Below are positions 23,301 to 33,801 of a stretch of DNA of 64,000 nucleotides, piece by piece. The DNA lies in contig JAFREE010000016.1 of the NCBI GenBank assembly GCA_019400425.1, forward strand, positions 217,503 through 281,502, written 5' to 3'. The position numbers were made by a program, and so were the translations under genes. The notes below the pieces were generated by a model that ran no database searches, was not told the origin of the DNA, and was given only the letters and a program-made list of their open reading frames with translations. The stretch comes from Hymenochaete sp. R1 (Eukaryota; Basidiomycota; Agaricomycetes; Hymenochaetales; Hymenochaetaceae). The stretch's first letter is position 1. Each line of letters starts with the position of its first letter.

Positions 23301-25583
23301 AGTTCTTCGACTTCTCTGTCACTCTTTCGAGTTCTCTTCCCGCATCCTGCTTCCTGCTTCTCGCATCCCGCATCAATATCAATGTCAATAATACCAACAT
23401 TAACAATACCATCACCAACATCATAATTAACCCTCTCTCGAACTCGAACAGCCGAACTGGCACTGGCACTTGAATCCCGGGCCGAGAATCCCTCGAAGGG
23501 TCTCCGTGTTCACGTCACGATTAATTAATGAAATATCGTTGGTTTGGGCTTCTTTCGAATCCGACTCCGACTCCGAACTCCGAACTTCTAATATTAGTTA
23601 TTCGGATGGATGAGTGGATTAATATTGTATGGGTGGGTTGATTGGGGGATTGGTAAGCGCTTCAGACTGTCACTGACGGTTACGTTTACATTTACACTGG
23701 CGGTAGTACTAGTATTACCAGATCCAGATCCAGATCCAGAACTGTCAGAGCTCGCCTCTCCGATTCGCTCCGGCTCGATGCTCGGTCTCCTCGGTGTACT
23801 CAGCACTCAGCTCAGCTCAGCACTGTTCTATATCCACGTTTTGCTTGCTGCGAACTTGGATTTCGAACCGTGCACTGTGAACTGCGAACTGCGAACTGCA
23901 AAGTCCGAGTGGTCTTCCGAGTTATCACACTCGCACCGGCACTTGCACTCAGGCTACGGAACCGTGACGGCATGGCGTCACGGTGGCCTTCGAGTTCAAG
24001 TTAACCTCGAAGGTCAATCACGGTGATTCATCACTGGCACGTCGTACTCATGTTACCAGCAAGTATCACCACTACTCCCGAGATAATTGTGACAAAGAAG
24101 GTCATTTGTATTTTGTATCGACACCGAACTTGAAGTCTGTGGTCATCATCATTACCTATCGCTCTTGCCAGTGGTATCTGGCGTTTGGTATCCAAAAGGA
24201 TGACGACTCAGAGGGTACCACTGACACTGACACCGGCAGAAGAACTTGTCAGTACTTGTGAAGGGACGCCCGCTAGCAGGCTGATATCGACACTTCGAAC
24301 CTACCGTATTAACCTCAGGCTCAGGCTCTGAGTCTCAGGCTGAAGGTCGATACTAGTATGGATGGTGGTTAGTCATGATGTGATGTCGCTCAGCGAGTGC
24401 CAAGTGGCTACTAACCAGGTAAGTCTTCTCTTCCGTTCCGTTCCGTCCTCTCCCGGGCCTGTCCTGTCCTCTTCATTTGCCAGTGGAGGATGACTACTCA
24501 GGCTCAGACGATCCCTCCATTTCTGACCCGCCTCCGGGTTGACGACTCGGAGTCGACAGGTTGAGCTCCAAGTTATTCAAGTTCGTATTCGCTACCGTAA
24601 GTTTGAAGCAATGGACGTCTCTTCACAAATCACAATCTTAATGGTATTAACGGCGACATTCGATTCAATGAAGCGCGGCGCCGCAGCGTTGACCAGTCAG
24701 CCCTCCTCTCCTTACCGGTCCCGGGCCTAGCGTCGCTGTTTCGATTCGACGTCGCATCACTGCGGCATCAGCACCAGTACCCCATTGTTCCATTATTAAC
24801 TTGAACATCATCAATATTAATATTAGTATTAATATTGCGACTTGTTCATTCTGAGCGGCACACACTGGCACATTGCCTTACAATTAATCTTAAATATAAA
24901 CCTCAGGATAATGCGACGCTGTTTCAGGCTCAATTGCTAATTTGCTAACTTGAATCATGATGGTCTCCCACTGGCATCATTTCACCATGAGTCCATGACG
25001 TTTCATTCATCTCAGGTTCTCAGGTGGAGACAATGCTTGCAGATACTAGTGATAGTAATATTAATGCATAGGGTAGTTCTTAAATTCTGCCAGTGGGTTT
25101 GGCTGGTTAAGTCCCCGGTCCCCTTTCGTACCGAATCGTACGGGGTAGGGCTTCGGGGCTCAGAGGGCCAGTCACTCAGATATCAACTAGAAGAGTTAAA
25201 ATGGTAAGAAAACTTATCTTCATTAGAAGGACCATACGACTCTATGGAATAAATTCACTGTGTTATAAAAGCGTATCACGATGGTAATATGCACTCCGAA
25301 TCTTGCGTACTACACAGTCTACCAATGGAAAAATTCGTGGGGAGGTCCAAAGATCATGATCGACTCGGAGTCCGATGAGGAAGGTTTTTGAGTGAATGGG
25401 ATGGATACTCGAACTTGCCGGTAAAGACAGGTTTTCTGTGCTTTGTGCTCTGTTCGTCGTGCGAACCATGACAGGGACTCGACACAGCACCCATCACATC
25501 CTTTTCAAAGTTATCTTTGCCCCCCCCCCCCCTCCTTTCACAATGAACGCCCCCAGACCATACTACTACTAGTAGACCCCAAG
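20371..25583. other. Gene-poor region, word-rich
   Basis: About 5.2 kb with no frame I can support. Content: poly-pyrimidine/purine runs (21230-21560), many CACTGGCA/TGCCAGTG words between 22.3 and 25.1 kb (including an inverted pair at 22424-22444), ACTAGTACTAG (about 22300), AATATTAAT runs (about 23214-23245, 24813-24836), CTCAGGCT clusters (about 24316-24350) and a C13 run at 25520-25532. Frames such as 22099-22572 (+) have low-complexity composition and no recognisable domain. Confidence 0.5.
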
Positions 25584-28314
25584 TTACGAAAAAGACACAC
25601 CATTCCGTCCAACTAAACCCATCTTCCCCAACTCCCGCACGGCTCTTCCAAACCCGGCGCTCACACGTTCTCGAAGTCCAAGTTCAAGTTCTCGTCGGGC
25701 ATCGTCTCGCGCGCTCAGGCTGGGACTCGGAAATACCGAACTCGAATTTGGACTATCGCCCCCAACCCCATCGGCGCCCCCTGACCCAGACTCCCCAACC
25801 TGAAACATGACGCTCTCCGTCTGGCAGACGGTCCCAACCTCGGGCAAGGACCCGTTCACGAAATAGGCTCGGACGGCGAGCGCTGTGCAGGTGGAGAATC
25901 CGGATAGGGAGGTGTGCTGGAGGGAGGTGTCATGGTGTAAGGTGCGGGTTGTAAGTTGCAAGGAGAGGTTGGAGGAAGTAAGTAAGTAAGTAAGGAAGTA
26001 AGTAAGGAAGTAAGTAAGTGGGAGTGAGCATGGGTCTGGGTTGAGCTGGGATGATCGCAATGCGATGGGGGGAAGGGAGGGGTTTATCAGTCACGTACCC
26101 CTGTGGAGTTTTGTTGGAGGACGACAGAGCCTGAGAACCCAGCAGACATGGTATGGGCACTAGAGAGGTGAGTAGCGGGCGTAAGTCTCGTTTGGTACTA
26201 AATTCATATCAAGTACTCCTAGCATCCTTACTTAGCAATAGGCGTAGCCGGATCTTCGGGAAAAAAGAGAGAGTTTATTTCAGTATCTGTAGTATTTTCG
26301 TCAAGAGAGAAGACTCCTCACCGGCGGTGTTCCCAATCAACAAGATCGGGAAACTCGTGTTTTGAGTGAAAGAACCTGAGAAGAGCACCTAGGTCAGTAA
26401 GTCGTTTCTAACAAAATCATGAGCCATAACGAAAAGTACTGACCGTTAAATCGGTCCTCAGCCGTGATGTTCCAGCCTCTACATCATGATCAAGTTCAGC
26501 TACAGAAATACACCAACTTGAAGAGCATCTCGGCTTACGAGCACAACCCATAGCTTGTCGCCCAAAAGCTAGGGGCAAAACTGGGTGATACCTGGAGCAT
26601 CTCCTGGTACCTGGCCTGTACGTCCTGGAAGCTCCCGCCCATCCCGCCCGTCCGATCCCCACAGCTGATCGCAGCAGCTGTTTCGGAGGGCCCCACCACT
26701 GGCGCTGGCGCCGCTAGCATGGTCGACCCAGACCCGGGCCCGGAGCTGGAACCACACGTCAAAAGCGCGTCGAACGCCGATGCTTCGGAGCCTTGGTTCA
26801 CAAGACTTGCGTCGCGTTGTTCGAGTGCGGCGATTGCCTGGCTTAGACCCGTCGCGCTCGTGTACGGGGTGTAGAGTGCCTGAAATAATTGGAATGTCGC
26901 AGCGGCGTAGTCGATCGCCTCGAAGGTAATGTTGGAAGGGTCGGAGTTGTTGTAGATAGTAACCGGATCAATGTGGATGTCCTCGATAACCTTGTTGACG
27001 CGAGCGCGGATGAGGTCAGTGCTGTTCTCGTAGATGGCGCATGCAGAGGGTCCGGCGGCGACACAAGCATCGTAGACAGCAGTCAACGCGTTATCCGTAT
27101 CGAAGACATTACTGGTGTAGTTTCCTATAATTAGTCATGTGAGTCGAAAGTTCAATCCAGATATTCATCCAGTCACTCACCTGCGTAATAATCGGGAGCG
27201 GAGACAACACCATCGATGATCATTCGACCTACGTTATCCGGGAACATAGCAGCGAAGCTATATACTTCATAAGTATACAGCGACAAAAAAAATGGCACCA
27301 GGATCATTTACGTTGCACCAAGGACCGTTCCGGATCTATATATGAATTCAGGTAAGCAAAACTTCAGCCAAGAACCGGAAAGGAACAACGACGGACGAAA
27401 ACCCCCAGTACTGCAACTTCTCCTGTCCAAATGCCTTCACGATATTCAGCATGTCTCTCGCAACAGCCGGCGTAGACATCGATTCCGCGACCTTCTTCTG
27501 GCGGTCTTGCACTAAGTCGCTCAAGATGGCTCCCCGGCCGTGTATCCTCCCGAGCGACGAAACGGATTCGTTCGCACTCAGCGGATAGCCCTCGTAGAAC
27601 TTTCCTGCCTCAAGGGATGTTTCGAAGACGTTGAATAATGGTGTTGTCTGGCCGACTCCTGTTGAAGCAATGGCATCATGAGGGGTTAGCACTTATCACT
27701 CGTACTTGGTTAGTATAGGGAAATATCTTACCGCGTGGGTCGAAGCCGACAAAGTCGAATTGAGGACCGAGTACCTCTCGCATTAGCGGGGCGTATTGGA
27801 GAATTGTATCGACTCCCGATCCGCCCGGTCCGCCTTTACAAGGAATCAGAGACGTTAGCAACAAGTTAAAAAGAGTAGAAGAATACTACGTACCGGGGTT
27901 GAACAGAATAGGACCAAGATAGTTCTCATCTCCGGACGAGAAGTTCGAGGGAGACATGATCAGAGCGATTTGAGTCTGGTCTCCATCGGGGTCAGCGTAC
28001 TGTAGAGGCACCTGCATGACATGTCAACATGAGATGCTAAAAGTATTAGAACTGCAGTAAGACTTTGGCTCACCTGAAACCTCGCACACTGGAAAGAGTC
28101 GTAACAAGGAGTCCACGAAAGGTTCGTAGAGGGCGTTATCTTCGGTAAATACAAATTGTAAGTCATTTATGGTTGGGAAATGCAGCACGAAGGGTGACGA
28201 ACGTACCGCTGTCCAATTCACAGTCGTGTCTCTCGTCACAAGAGCATGCGCCGCAGAAGCACACGACGCAGCAACGAACGCAGAGAACAAGCGCGTCCCG
28301 GACTTGAAAGTCAT
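25584..28314 (-). CDS. Secreted TAP-like serine peptidase, copy B
   Basis: Paralogue of the peptidase at 1.0-3.5 kb, in opposite orientation. Exons: 28314-28207, 28139-28074, 28011-27894, 27833-27732, 27658-27397, 27336-27313, 27257-27181, 27124-26539, 26478-26444, 26375-26322, 26253-26232, 26159-26099, 25916-25584; 615 residues. All 12 intron positions and phases equal those of copy A. Signal peptide MTFKSG..SAAHALV; oxyanion NPGGPGGSG; nucleophile Ser in GFSSG (copy A has GFSYG); Asp in GNTADPATP; His opening the last exon (HTSLSGFS). Differences: exon 8 has 13 extra residues (Gly/Ser/Ala-rich, around SSGPGSGSTMLAAPAP), and the last exon has 23 extra, mostly Gly/Ser/Asp. Intron 12 has grown to 182 nt by an AGTA/AAGG microsatellite. 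The frame is intact, so both copies may be active. Confidence 0.88.
25976..26020. repeat. AAGT microsatellite inside intron 12 of copy B
   Basis: Imperfect (AAGT)n/(AAGG) tract of about 45 bases. It lies inside the intron 26098-25917, which is 65 nt long at the same place in copy A. Confidence 0.8.
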
Positions 28315-29339
28315 CACAAAATTGTGCATTCAAAACAAGGTAGACTTGAAAGGCGTGCAGTGAAAAGACGAGGAATATAGATAAATAATCGTTCGCCCGG
28401 AGGTACTTTTCCACCTCTCGCTCTTGCTTTTCCTCGGTCTCACTGTCACTGGCAGGTCGCCTTTTTATCGTCCGACGTCCACTGGCACGCTTATAGGATA
28501 AAATGCCGCTCATAATGATGGTTGATCCTGGTGGCGGGATCCGTCAGCCCACTGGTACTCCAGGACCCGGGTATCGTTTTGCAGTTCTCGGTTTCATTGA
28601 TGTGTTTTGTTAGCTGTGTTGTTCGTATCGCTGTGCGGCATCCGTGGTGCGCAAGTGACGAGTGTTCGTGAGTCGTGATTACGCAGACTCGACTCGGAGA
28701 CCGACAAGCGCCGCAGTCTTGACTCACAGGCTTGAGAGGGTTCCCTCCCGTATATCCGAGTTGATTATGTCACTGGCAGTTGTGTTCTTTCTGTCCAAAG
28801 TGCATAGCATCATGATAGCTGTAAATTTTAGAAATCAAAGTTACGAGCAACATTGAACATACCGTGACGGTGTCAGAGTCGGAGTCGGAGACTCGGAGAC
28901 GAGAACTAGAGAACGCGCGGATGCGGATAAAGTCAGAGAGGTACCTCGGATATTCACGCTTTATTCCGCAGTAGCAAATCAAATTGGAATTTGAAAATGC
29001 AGTCACTTCCTCGCCTCGGAGACCGAAAATTACATTTCAAATGTTATCAAACTTTTGACATTCATCCACCCTTACCGCGGGGTGTTTGCAAACACCACTG
29101 GAGTGAGGATTAACGCCTCGAAACCGCTGAGCGGCTTAGCGCGAATGTAACAAGAATCTGCTGCGAGGACCATTCCGGATGTTCATTGCTTTCAACTCTA
29201 TAACTAGTCAAAACATAAAAAACTTCCCATTTTGGGGGCAGACAGCACGCGGATAATCACAACACAGTCAAATTTTCATGCATTGTTGTATAGAATACTT
29301 GGGAGCGAGTGTACCTAAGGAGCGAGCTCTGGCTTGCGG
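28315..29339. other. Intergenic between peptidase B promoter and lectin 3' end
   Basis: 5' flank of copy B on the minus strand with a weak GATAAAAAG at 28469-28461 and three CACTGGCA words (28447-28454, 28480-28487, 28771-28778), followed by AT-rich sequence at the lectin 3' side. No gene seen. Confidence 0.5.
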
Positions 29340-30121
29340 TCAGTTGAAAGTCCAGAACTGCTGCAAGGAGCTGACGTCTTGCTGGAGCGCCGCCTGATTC
29401 GCGTCGACACTTGTTATAGTCTACGACATACCCATAAAGTGGTCAGTTTCCCAAGAAAAAAAGGAGCAAATAATGAAGTCTGATTCAAGACGTACCCCGT
29501 CGATATCTGTGACAACTAGCTTGCCGTTCGAGGAAATAACGTCGTCAAAGGGGGAGATCCTAAAGTGCAACGGATAGAGTAAGTTCGTGCTCGGAAAGAA
29601 TCAAGGCGACTCACTTGTAGATGGAAGGCGCGACCTCGATGAGTTTCCACGCCTCCGGCGCACCGCCTTGCACAAGCTTGTTGGTCTACATAACCCCCTT
29701 CATTTGAATATCACACCAAAAATTGACTGGACGATGCTTGCGCGCAACTCACGGAAGTGTCCACTTGAACATACCCACCGCGTCCATCGATCGCTCCTCC
29801 GCCCTGAATCGAAGAGAGTGACTGGAGCGTGAAAATCGTGTCTCCGCTAGATGACGGATACGAAAGATACGTCCACTGAAGTATGTGTATGAATAAATAA
29901 AGGTGTATTCTCGTCAGAAAAGCTACTGCGCTCACGAGCTGGTTCGTCGTCTCGGGGCTGTTCAGCTGCCACGATAGGACAGGGTTCCCATCGTTGATCG
30001 CAGCGTTGGCGTTGTCGAGCCAATGCGCGAACCCGAGATTCTCGACCTGATAGTTGTTGCCCGAGGAGGGGACCACGGCGTTCGCGGCGAGGGAAGTGAG
30101 GTTGAGGTTGGAGGGTGCCAT
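29340..30121 (-). CDS. Ricin-B-like beta-trefoil lectin
   Basis: Five exons, 30121-29936, 29875-29753, 29685-29615, 29559-29496 and 29420-29340, encode 174 residues. The first lobe reads NYQVENLGFAHWLDN..., GNPVLSWQLNS, TNQLWTYLS, the usual ricin-B pattern of YxIxN, LD, GxxVxxWxxN and NQxW. Three Trp residues end the three lobes at about equal distances: W63 (NQLW), W116 (PEAW) and W171 (QQFWTFN at the C-terminus), as expected for a beta-trefoil. There is no signal peptide, so the protein is probably cytosolic, like the fungal defence lectins of fruiting bodies. That is a family analogy; a beta-trefoil of this size could also be a protease inhibitor. The gene has a clear TATA box and lies next to the copy B peptidase but is not co-transcribed with it. 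Confidence 0.75.
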
Positions 30122-30220
30122 TGTACTTTCGAGAGCAAATGAAGTGGGAAGACTTTAGAAGTAACGCTAGAACTCTTGGAAACTCGAGCTAAGCTGCGGT
30201 TCGTGTTCCCGTTTATACCT

Positions 30221-30229
30221 CTTTTTATA
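30221..30229 (-). promoter_or_regulatory. TATA box of the lectin gene
   Basis: TATAAAAAG read on the minus strand, 100-108 bases before the ATG at 30121. The spacing is normal for a fungal TATA promoter with a 5' leader of about 60-70 bases. Confidence 0.6.
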
Positions 30230-32016
30230 CGGTACGTCGGTTCTCGCTGGTAGGTGCAAGCATGACTTCATTCACGCAAAAGAGATGGTCAAAGCGTGCG
30301 AGAGGGAAGGCGTCAGCAGAGAGAGCAAAGACGAGCCTCACCTCCGCTATTCACGGCGGGACAGGGGTTCCAGAACAGCTTATTGTGAGTGCGCAGACAG
30401 ACTCATGACTGCTTTCCCTACGACGTCTGCAACGAAGTCAGCATGGAATCAGGCCCAGGGAGACAAAGCAGCTTCCAGTGGCGCCATGCCCCTTGATCCC
30501 TGCACGTCGGACGGGAGGTTTGAAAGTCGAACACATGTATTTTTGCAATAGTGACTCGTAGATCCTGGGGGTGGGGGAAGGGGTTGATTAAATTTAGCCT
30601 TCGGGTCTGGATCCGCGTGATGGAGACTGATGTATGTGTCTACATTAAATCCCCATCTAATCTAATAGAACAGAGTCCGCGTTATGAAAGTCGGCCGAAG
30701 AGAAGGAACAGATCACTTACTTCGATTTCAAGGGCCATCTCGAGGCGGATCCGAGGGAAAGATTGACTATGCAATTGTACCAGAATAGGATCTCGTTTTG
30801 AAGAATACTCGCGGTCCAGATCGCGTAGAAATAGAACTCAGCAGCCTAAGAAGAACCTGAGAACGGCAAATTTATCGAAAGCGTGCCTCGTGACGCAAGG
30901 AATCCCAACGATGGCATAAGAAAAGCAAAAATAGGCGGCAGGTTAAACCTCACTGTAAGCAAATAATATTAACGATGCTTCTACTTCATCCCCCCCCCCC
31001 CTCCTTTTTTCTCTGACAAGTGGTCGACGATATCGAAGTGAAGAAATTTGATTGAGACGCAAGAAAAAATGGCGGCTCAGAGCGCAGCCAGTGTGGCCGA
31101 TACAAACACGATCATTTCTTGAGCGGGCTGGAACCTGCCCAAAGCAAACGCACCCTGTACTCGGAAACGATAGATGAATAAACCCATGAGAAATTATCCA
31201 ACGAAAATCGCCGAGAAGGATACTCACCTATCAAAAATACCAAAATCCCTGTAATAATGATGTCCATACGGCCCACTGGCATAAGCACCGGTACCCATTG
31301 AGGTCGCTAGGCCCGCGTCGAGCGAGTGAGCATTCACCCGGAGCGTAGGGAACGACCCGCTGGAGTCGACAGAGCTGCGTCAAAGCTTTCCAGTGCCAGT
31401 CAGAGTTTCGAAAACCAAGCGCCACTTGAAGCTCCTCGCATTCTCGAGCTCGAGCTCGAGACAGTACTAGTATATATTCCCTCTGGCTGCGTGCGTCCAC
31501 GTGTAGAGAGGGCGCACACCCAGCCTCAGCCTCAGGCCATCACCATCTTCAACGTCGCTGCTCAGGCTGTCGTGCTCCTCGTTCTACTAGTACCAACCCT
31601 CGAAACTCAAACCCAAACTCAAACTCAAACTTGAACTTTCGGAGTCTCCAGTTTTTATGTTTTAACTTCAAGTTTTAGTCGGGTTGAGGGTCCTGAGGAT
31701 GCTGCCGCCGTTGCTGTTTGTAGGCCTATCGGCGGGTCGGCGGGTCGGTGAGTCGGTGAGTCGGTGAGAGGTTGACTCAGGAGCCAGGAGTCAGGAGTCA
31801 GGACTCAGTTGACGTTCGTGGTAGGAGGCAGCCTGAGGTGACAAGTAGCAAGGTGAAAGTCGCCGAAGTGAAGGGGTCGGGGTCGAGGTCGAGGTCGGAA
31901 AGGAAAGGAAATGGGGAATTCATATTTGACTCCGAGATTAAGCTTAACTCGGACTCTCGGAGTCAGGTGCAGATCAGATAGTGAGATACAGATCCCCAAA
32001 AAAAAAGGGAAAGGAC
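30230..32016. other. Gene-poor region with exon-like fragments
   Basis: No full gene can be built. Two minus-strand stretches look coding: 31349-31225 (frame ..SLDAGLATSMGTGAYASG..DFGIFD ending at a GTGAGT donor), and 30938-30840 (AIVGIPCV..FAVLRFFLGC, then a stop), the latter like the second to third helix region of Dal5-type MFS permeases. They may be pieces of decayed or poorly modelled genes. A C12 run lies at 30990-31001. Confidence 0.3.
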
Positions 32017-32088
32017 ACGCTGTTGGTGAAACGGTTATCATGCTTGCCTTCCAAGCAAGCGGCGGGGGTTCGACTCCCCCACAGCGTA
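32017..32088 (+). tRNA. tRNA-Gly (UCC anticodon)
   Basis: A 72-base cloverleaf can be folded by eye. The 7-bp acceptor stem is ACGCTGT with ACAGCGT, then A as discriminator. The anticodon stem CTTGC/GCAAG encloses the loop CTTCCAA with anticodon TCC, and the T arm is GGGGG-TTCGACT-CCCCC. No intron. It reads glycine GGA codons. A TTTT at about 32107-32110 may serve as the Pol III terminator. It is the only tRNA seen in the window and stands alone in gene-poor DNA. Confidence 0.93.
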
Positions 32089-33801
32089 CTAACTATCCGG
32101 GATGCTATTTTATACCGTTTTTCACCCCTTTCCCTCTCTTTTGTTTTGTTTTATTTTATTTTGTTTTATTTTCTTCTCTTCTTGAGTTCAATGTGAGATT
32201 TTTCGGACTTTCGTTACGTGTTGAGTGGAGTTGAGGTTGCGCGTAAACTCTATTATAATTAATTAATTATATAGTCTAGTCTATGGTTTATTCCGCCGTG
32301 TTCACTGTTCGTTCGCGTTCGCCCGCTGGCGGACTCGGAAGACTCGAACTCGAACTCGGACGGACGGAGAGACGACTCGGAGCCGTTTGCTCGACACCTC
32401 CATCAACATCGACATCGACTAACCCCACCACCCACCACACCACACACCACACATAACTTCATAATATCATATCCCAAAATACCATCACTGCTCACTGCTA
32501 ATATTAATATCTATATTACAAAAAAACACCCCATCCGAGTCAGTCATCTCTGCCGGTGGTCCACCGTGGCACGTCCTGCCAGTGAGTCCTCTCGCGATTT
32601 GGCTTCTGGCTTCCGAACTCGGGCTCGGGATATTCAGGTTAACGCGCGGGTTCAGGGACTCGTGAATGTATATGTTGATACGTTGATACGTTAATAAGTA
32701 ATGTGTACCCCCACACTTGATACTCGGTAGTTGGTAGTTGATAGTTGATATATAATATACTAATATACTAATATACTAAATAGAAGATCAGGGCTCGGGT
32801 CGGGGTGCCGGGGTCGGTGCGACGTGATTTGCGATATACGATATACGATGCAAGAGGAAGAGGAAGAGGAAGTGACGCAAAAAAGAAGTGAAGGCTCGAA
32901 AAAGAAGTGACGGGGAGAGGAAAGAGACCAAGAACGGAAAGAAGAAACCTATGGGAGGAAAAGACGAAAGATGAGGATAAAAATCGAAGAAAAAAGAAAG
33001 ACGGAAGAAGTGCAAGATCAAGAAAAAGGCCCCATTTTTTGGTCTTTACATACATACATACATACATACGCACTGTAACACACGGGTGGATCGTAGATAG
33101 GTAGGTAGGTAGGAGACTCTGAAGAGGAGGACACTGGACAGGATGCGAGGCGAGGCGAGGCGGCGGTGGGGCAGGGGCAGGGGCAGGATCATACTCGGAC
33201 CTGGGTTGGACGATTGGACGATTGGACAAGAGGCAAGCAGGCAACGGGGAAGAAATGTCGAAGGAATGTCGAAGGGAAGGGAAGGGAAGAGACAAAAGAA
33301 AAAGTAAAAGGAAAAGGAAAAGGGGGTGGTGGGGATTGGGGATGAAAAAGAAAGGAGTCCGAGAGCGCGTCTGATACTGGTACTGGAACTGGTATTGATA
33401 CTAGGAAACTGAAAACGAGGGGAGGGGGGGGGGGATGGACAGCCTGAGCTCGATAACGTATAACGTATAACGTATAATATATAATATATACTAAGATTGA
33501 TAATAAGATTGAGATTGAGGTTGAGGTTGAGGTTGAAGCGAAGGGAAGGGAAGGAAAAGGAGAAGTAGAGAAAATGGGAAACGATCGACAGGTGGCAAAA
33601 AATGGGGCGAGGACGAGGTGAGGTGACGAACGGAGTCGAAAGCAAGATCGAGAGAAAGAAAGAGACAGGAACGAAGAAAGAAAAGCGCAGAAAGGACAGA
33701 CGGATAAGAAGAAGAGGAAGACAAAAAAACACAGGAACGAGCGACAGCGACAGCAAGCGAGACAGAACACGAGTAGCACTGCAACAGCTCCCCGAACGCA
33801 C
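32089..33801. other. Gene-poor region, low complexity
   Basis: Purine-rich plus-strand DNA whose complement gives long Ser/Phe/Leu-rich frames with no recognisable domain. It includes AATATTAATATC (about 32500), short TGATA/TAATA repeats, G11 at 33424-33434 and GAGGTT repeats near 33515-33535. It is the 3' flank of the homeodomain gene. Confidence 0.45.
33047..33069. repeat. (CATA)n microsatellite
   Basis: About 5.5 units of TACA, followed some 25 bases later by a short GTAG/GTAGGTAG run (33093-33111). Confidence 0.85.

Noticed and set aside
1009..28314. Peptidase pair with intervening genes as a biosynthetic or defence cluster
   Set aside because: The genes between (F-box, KRE33, Cys-rich, surface protein) are unrelated and include housekeeping functions; no shared pathway is visible.
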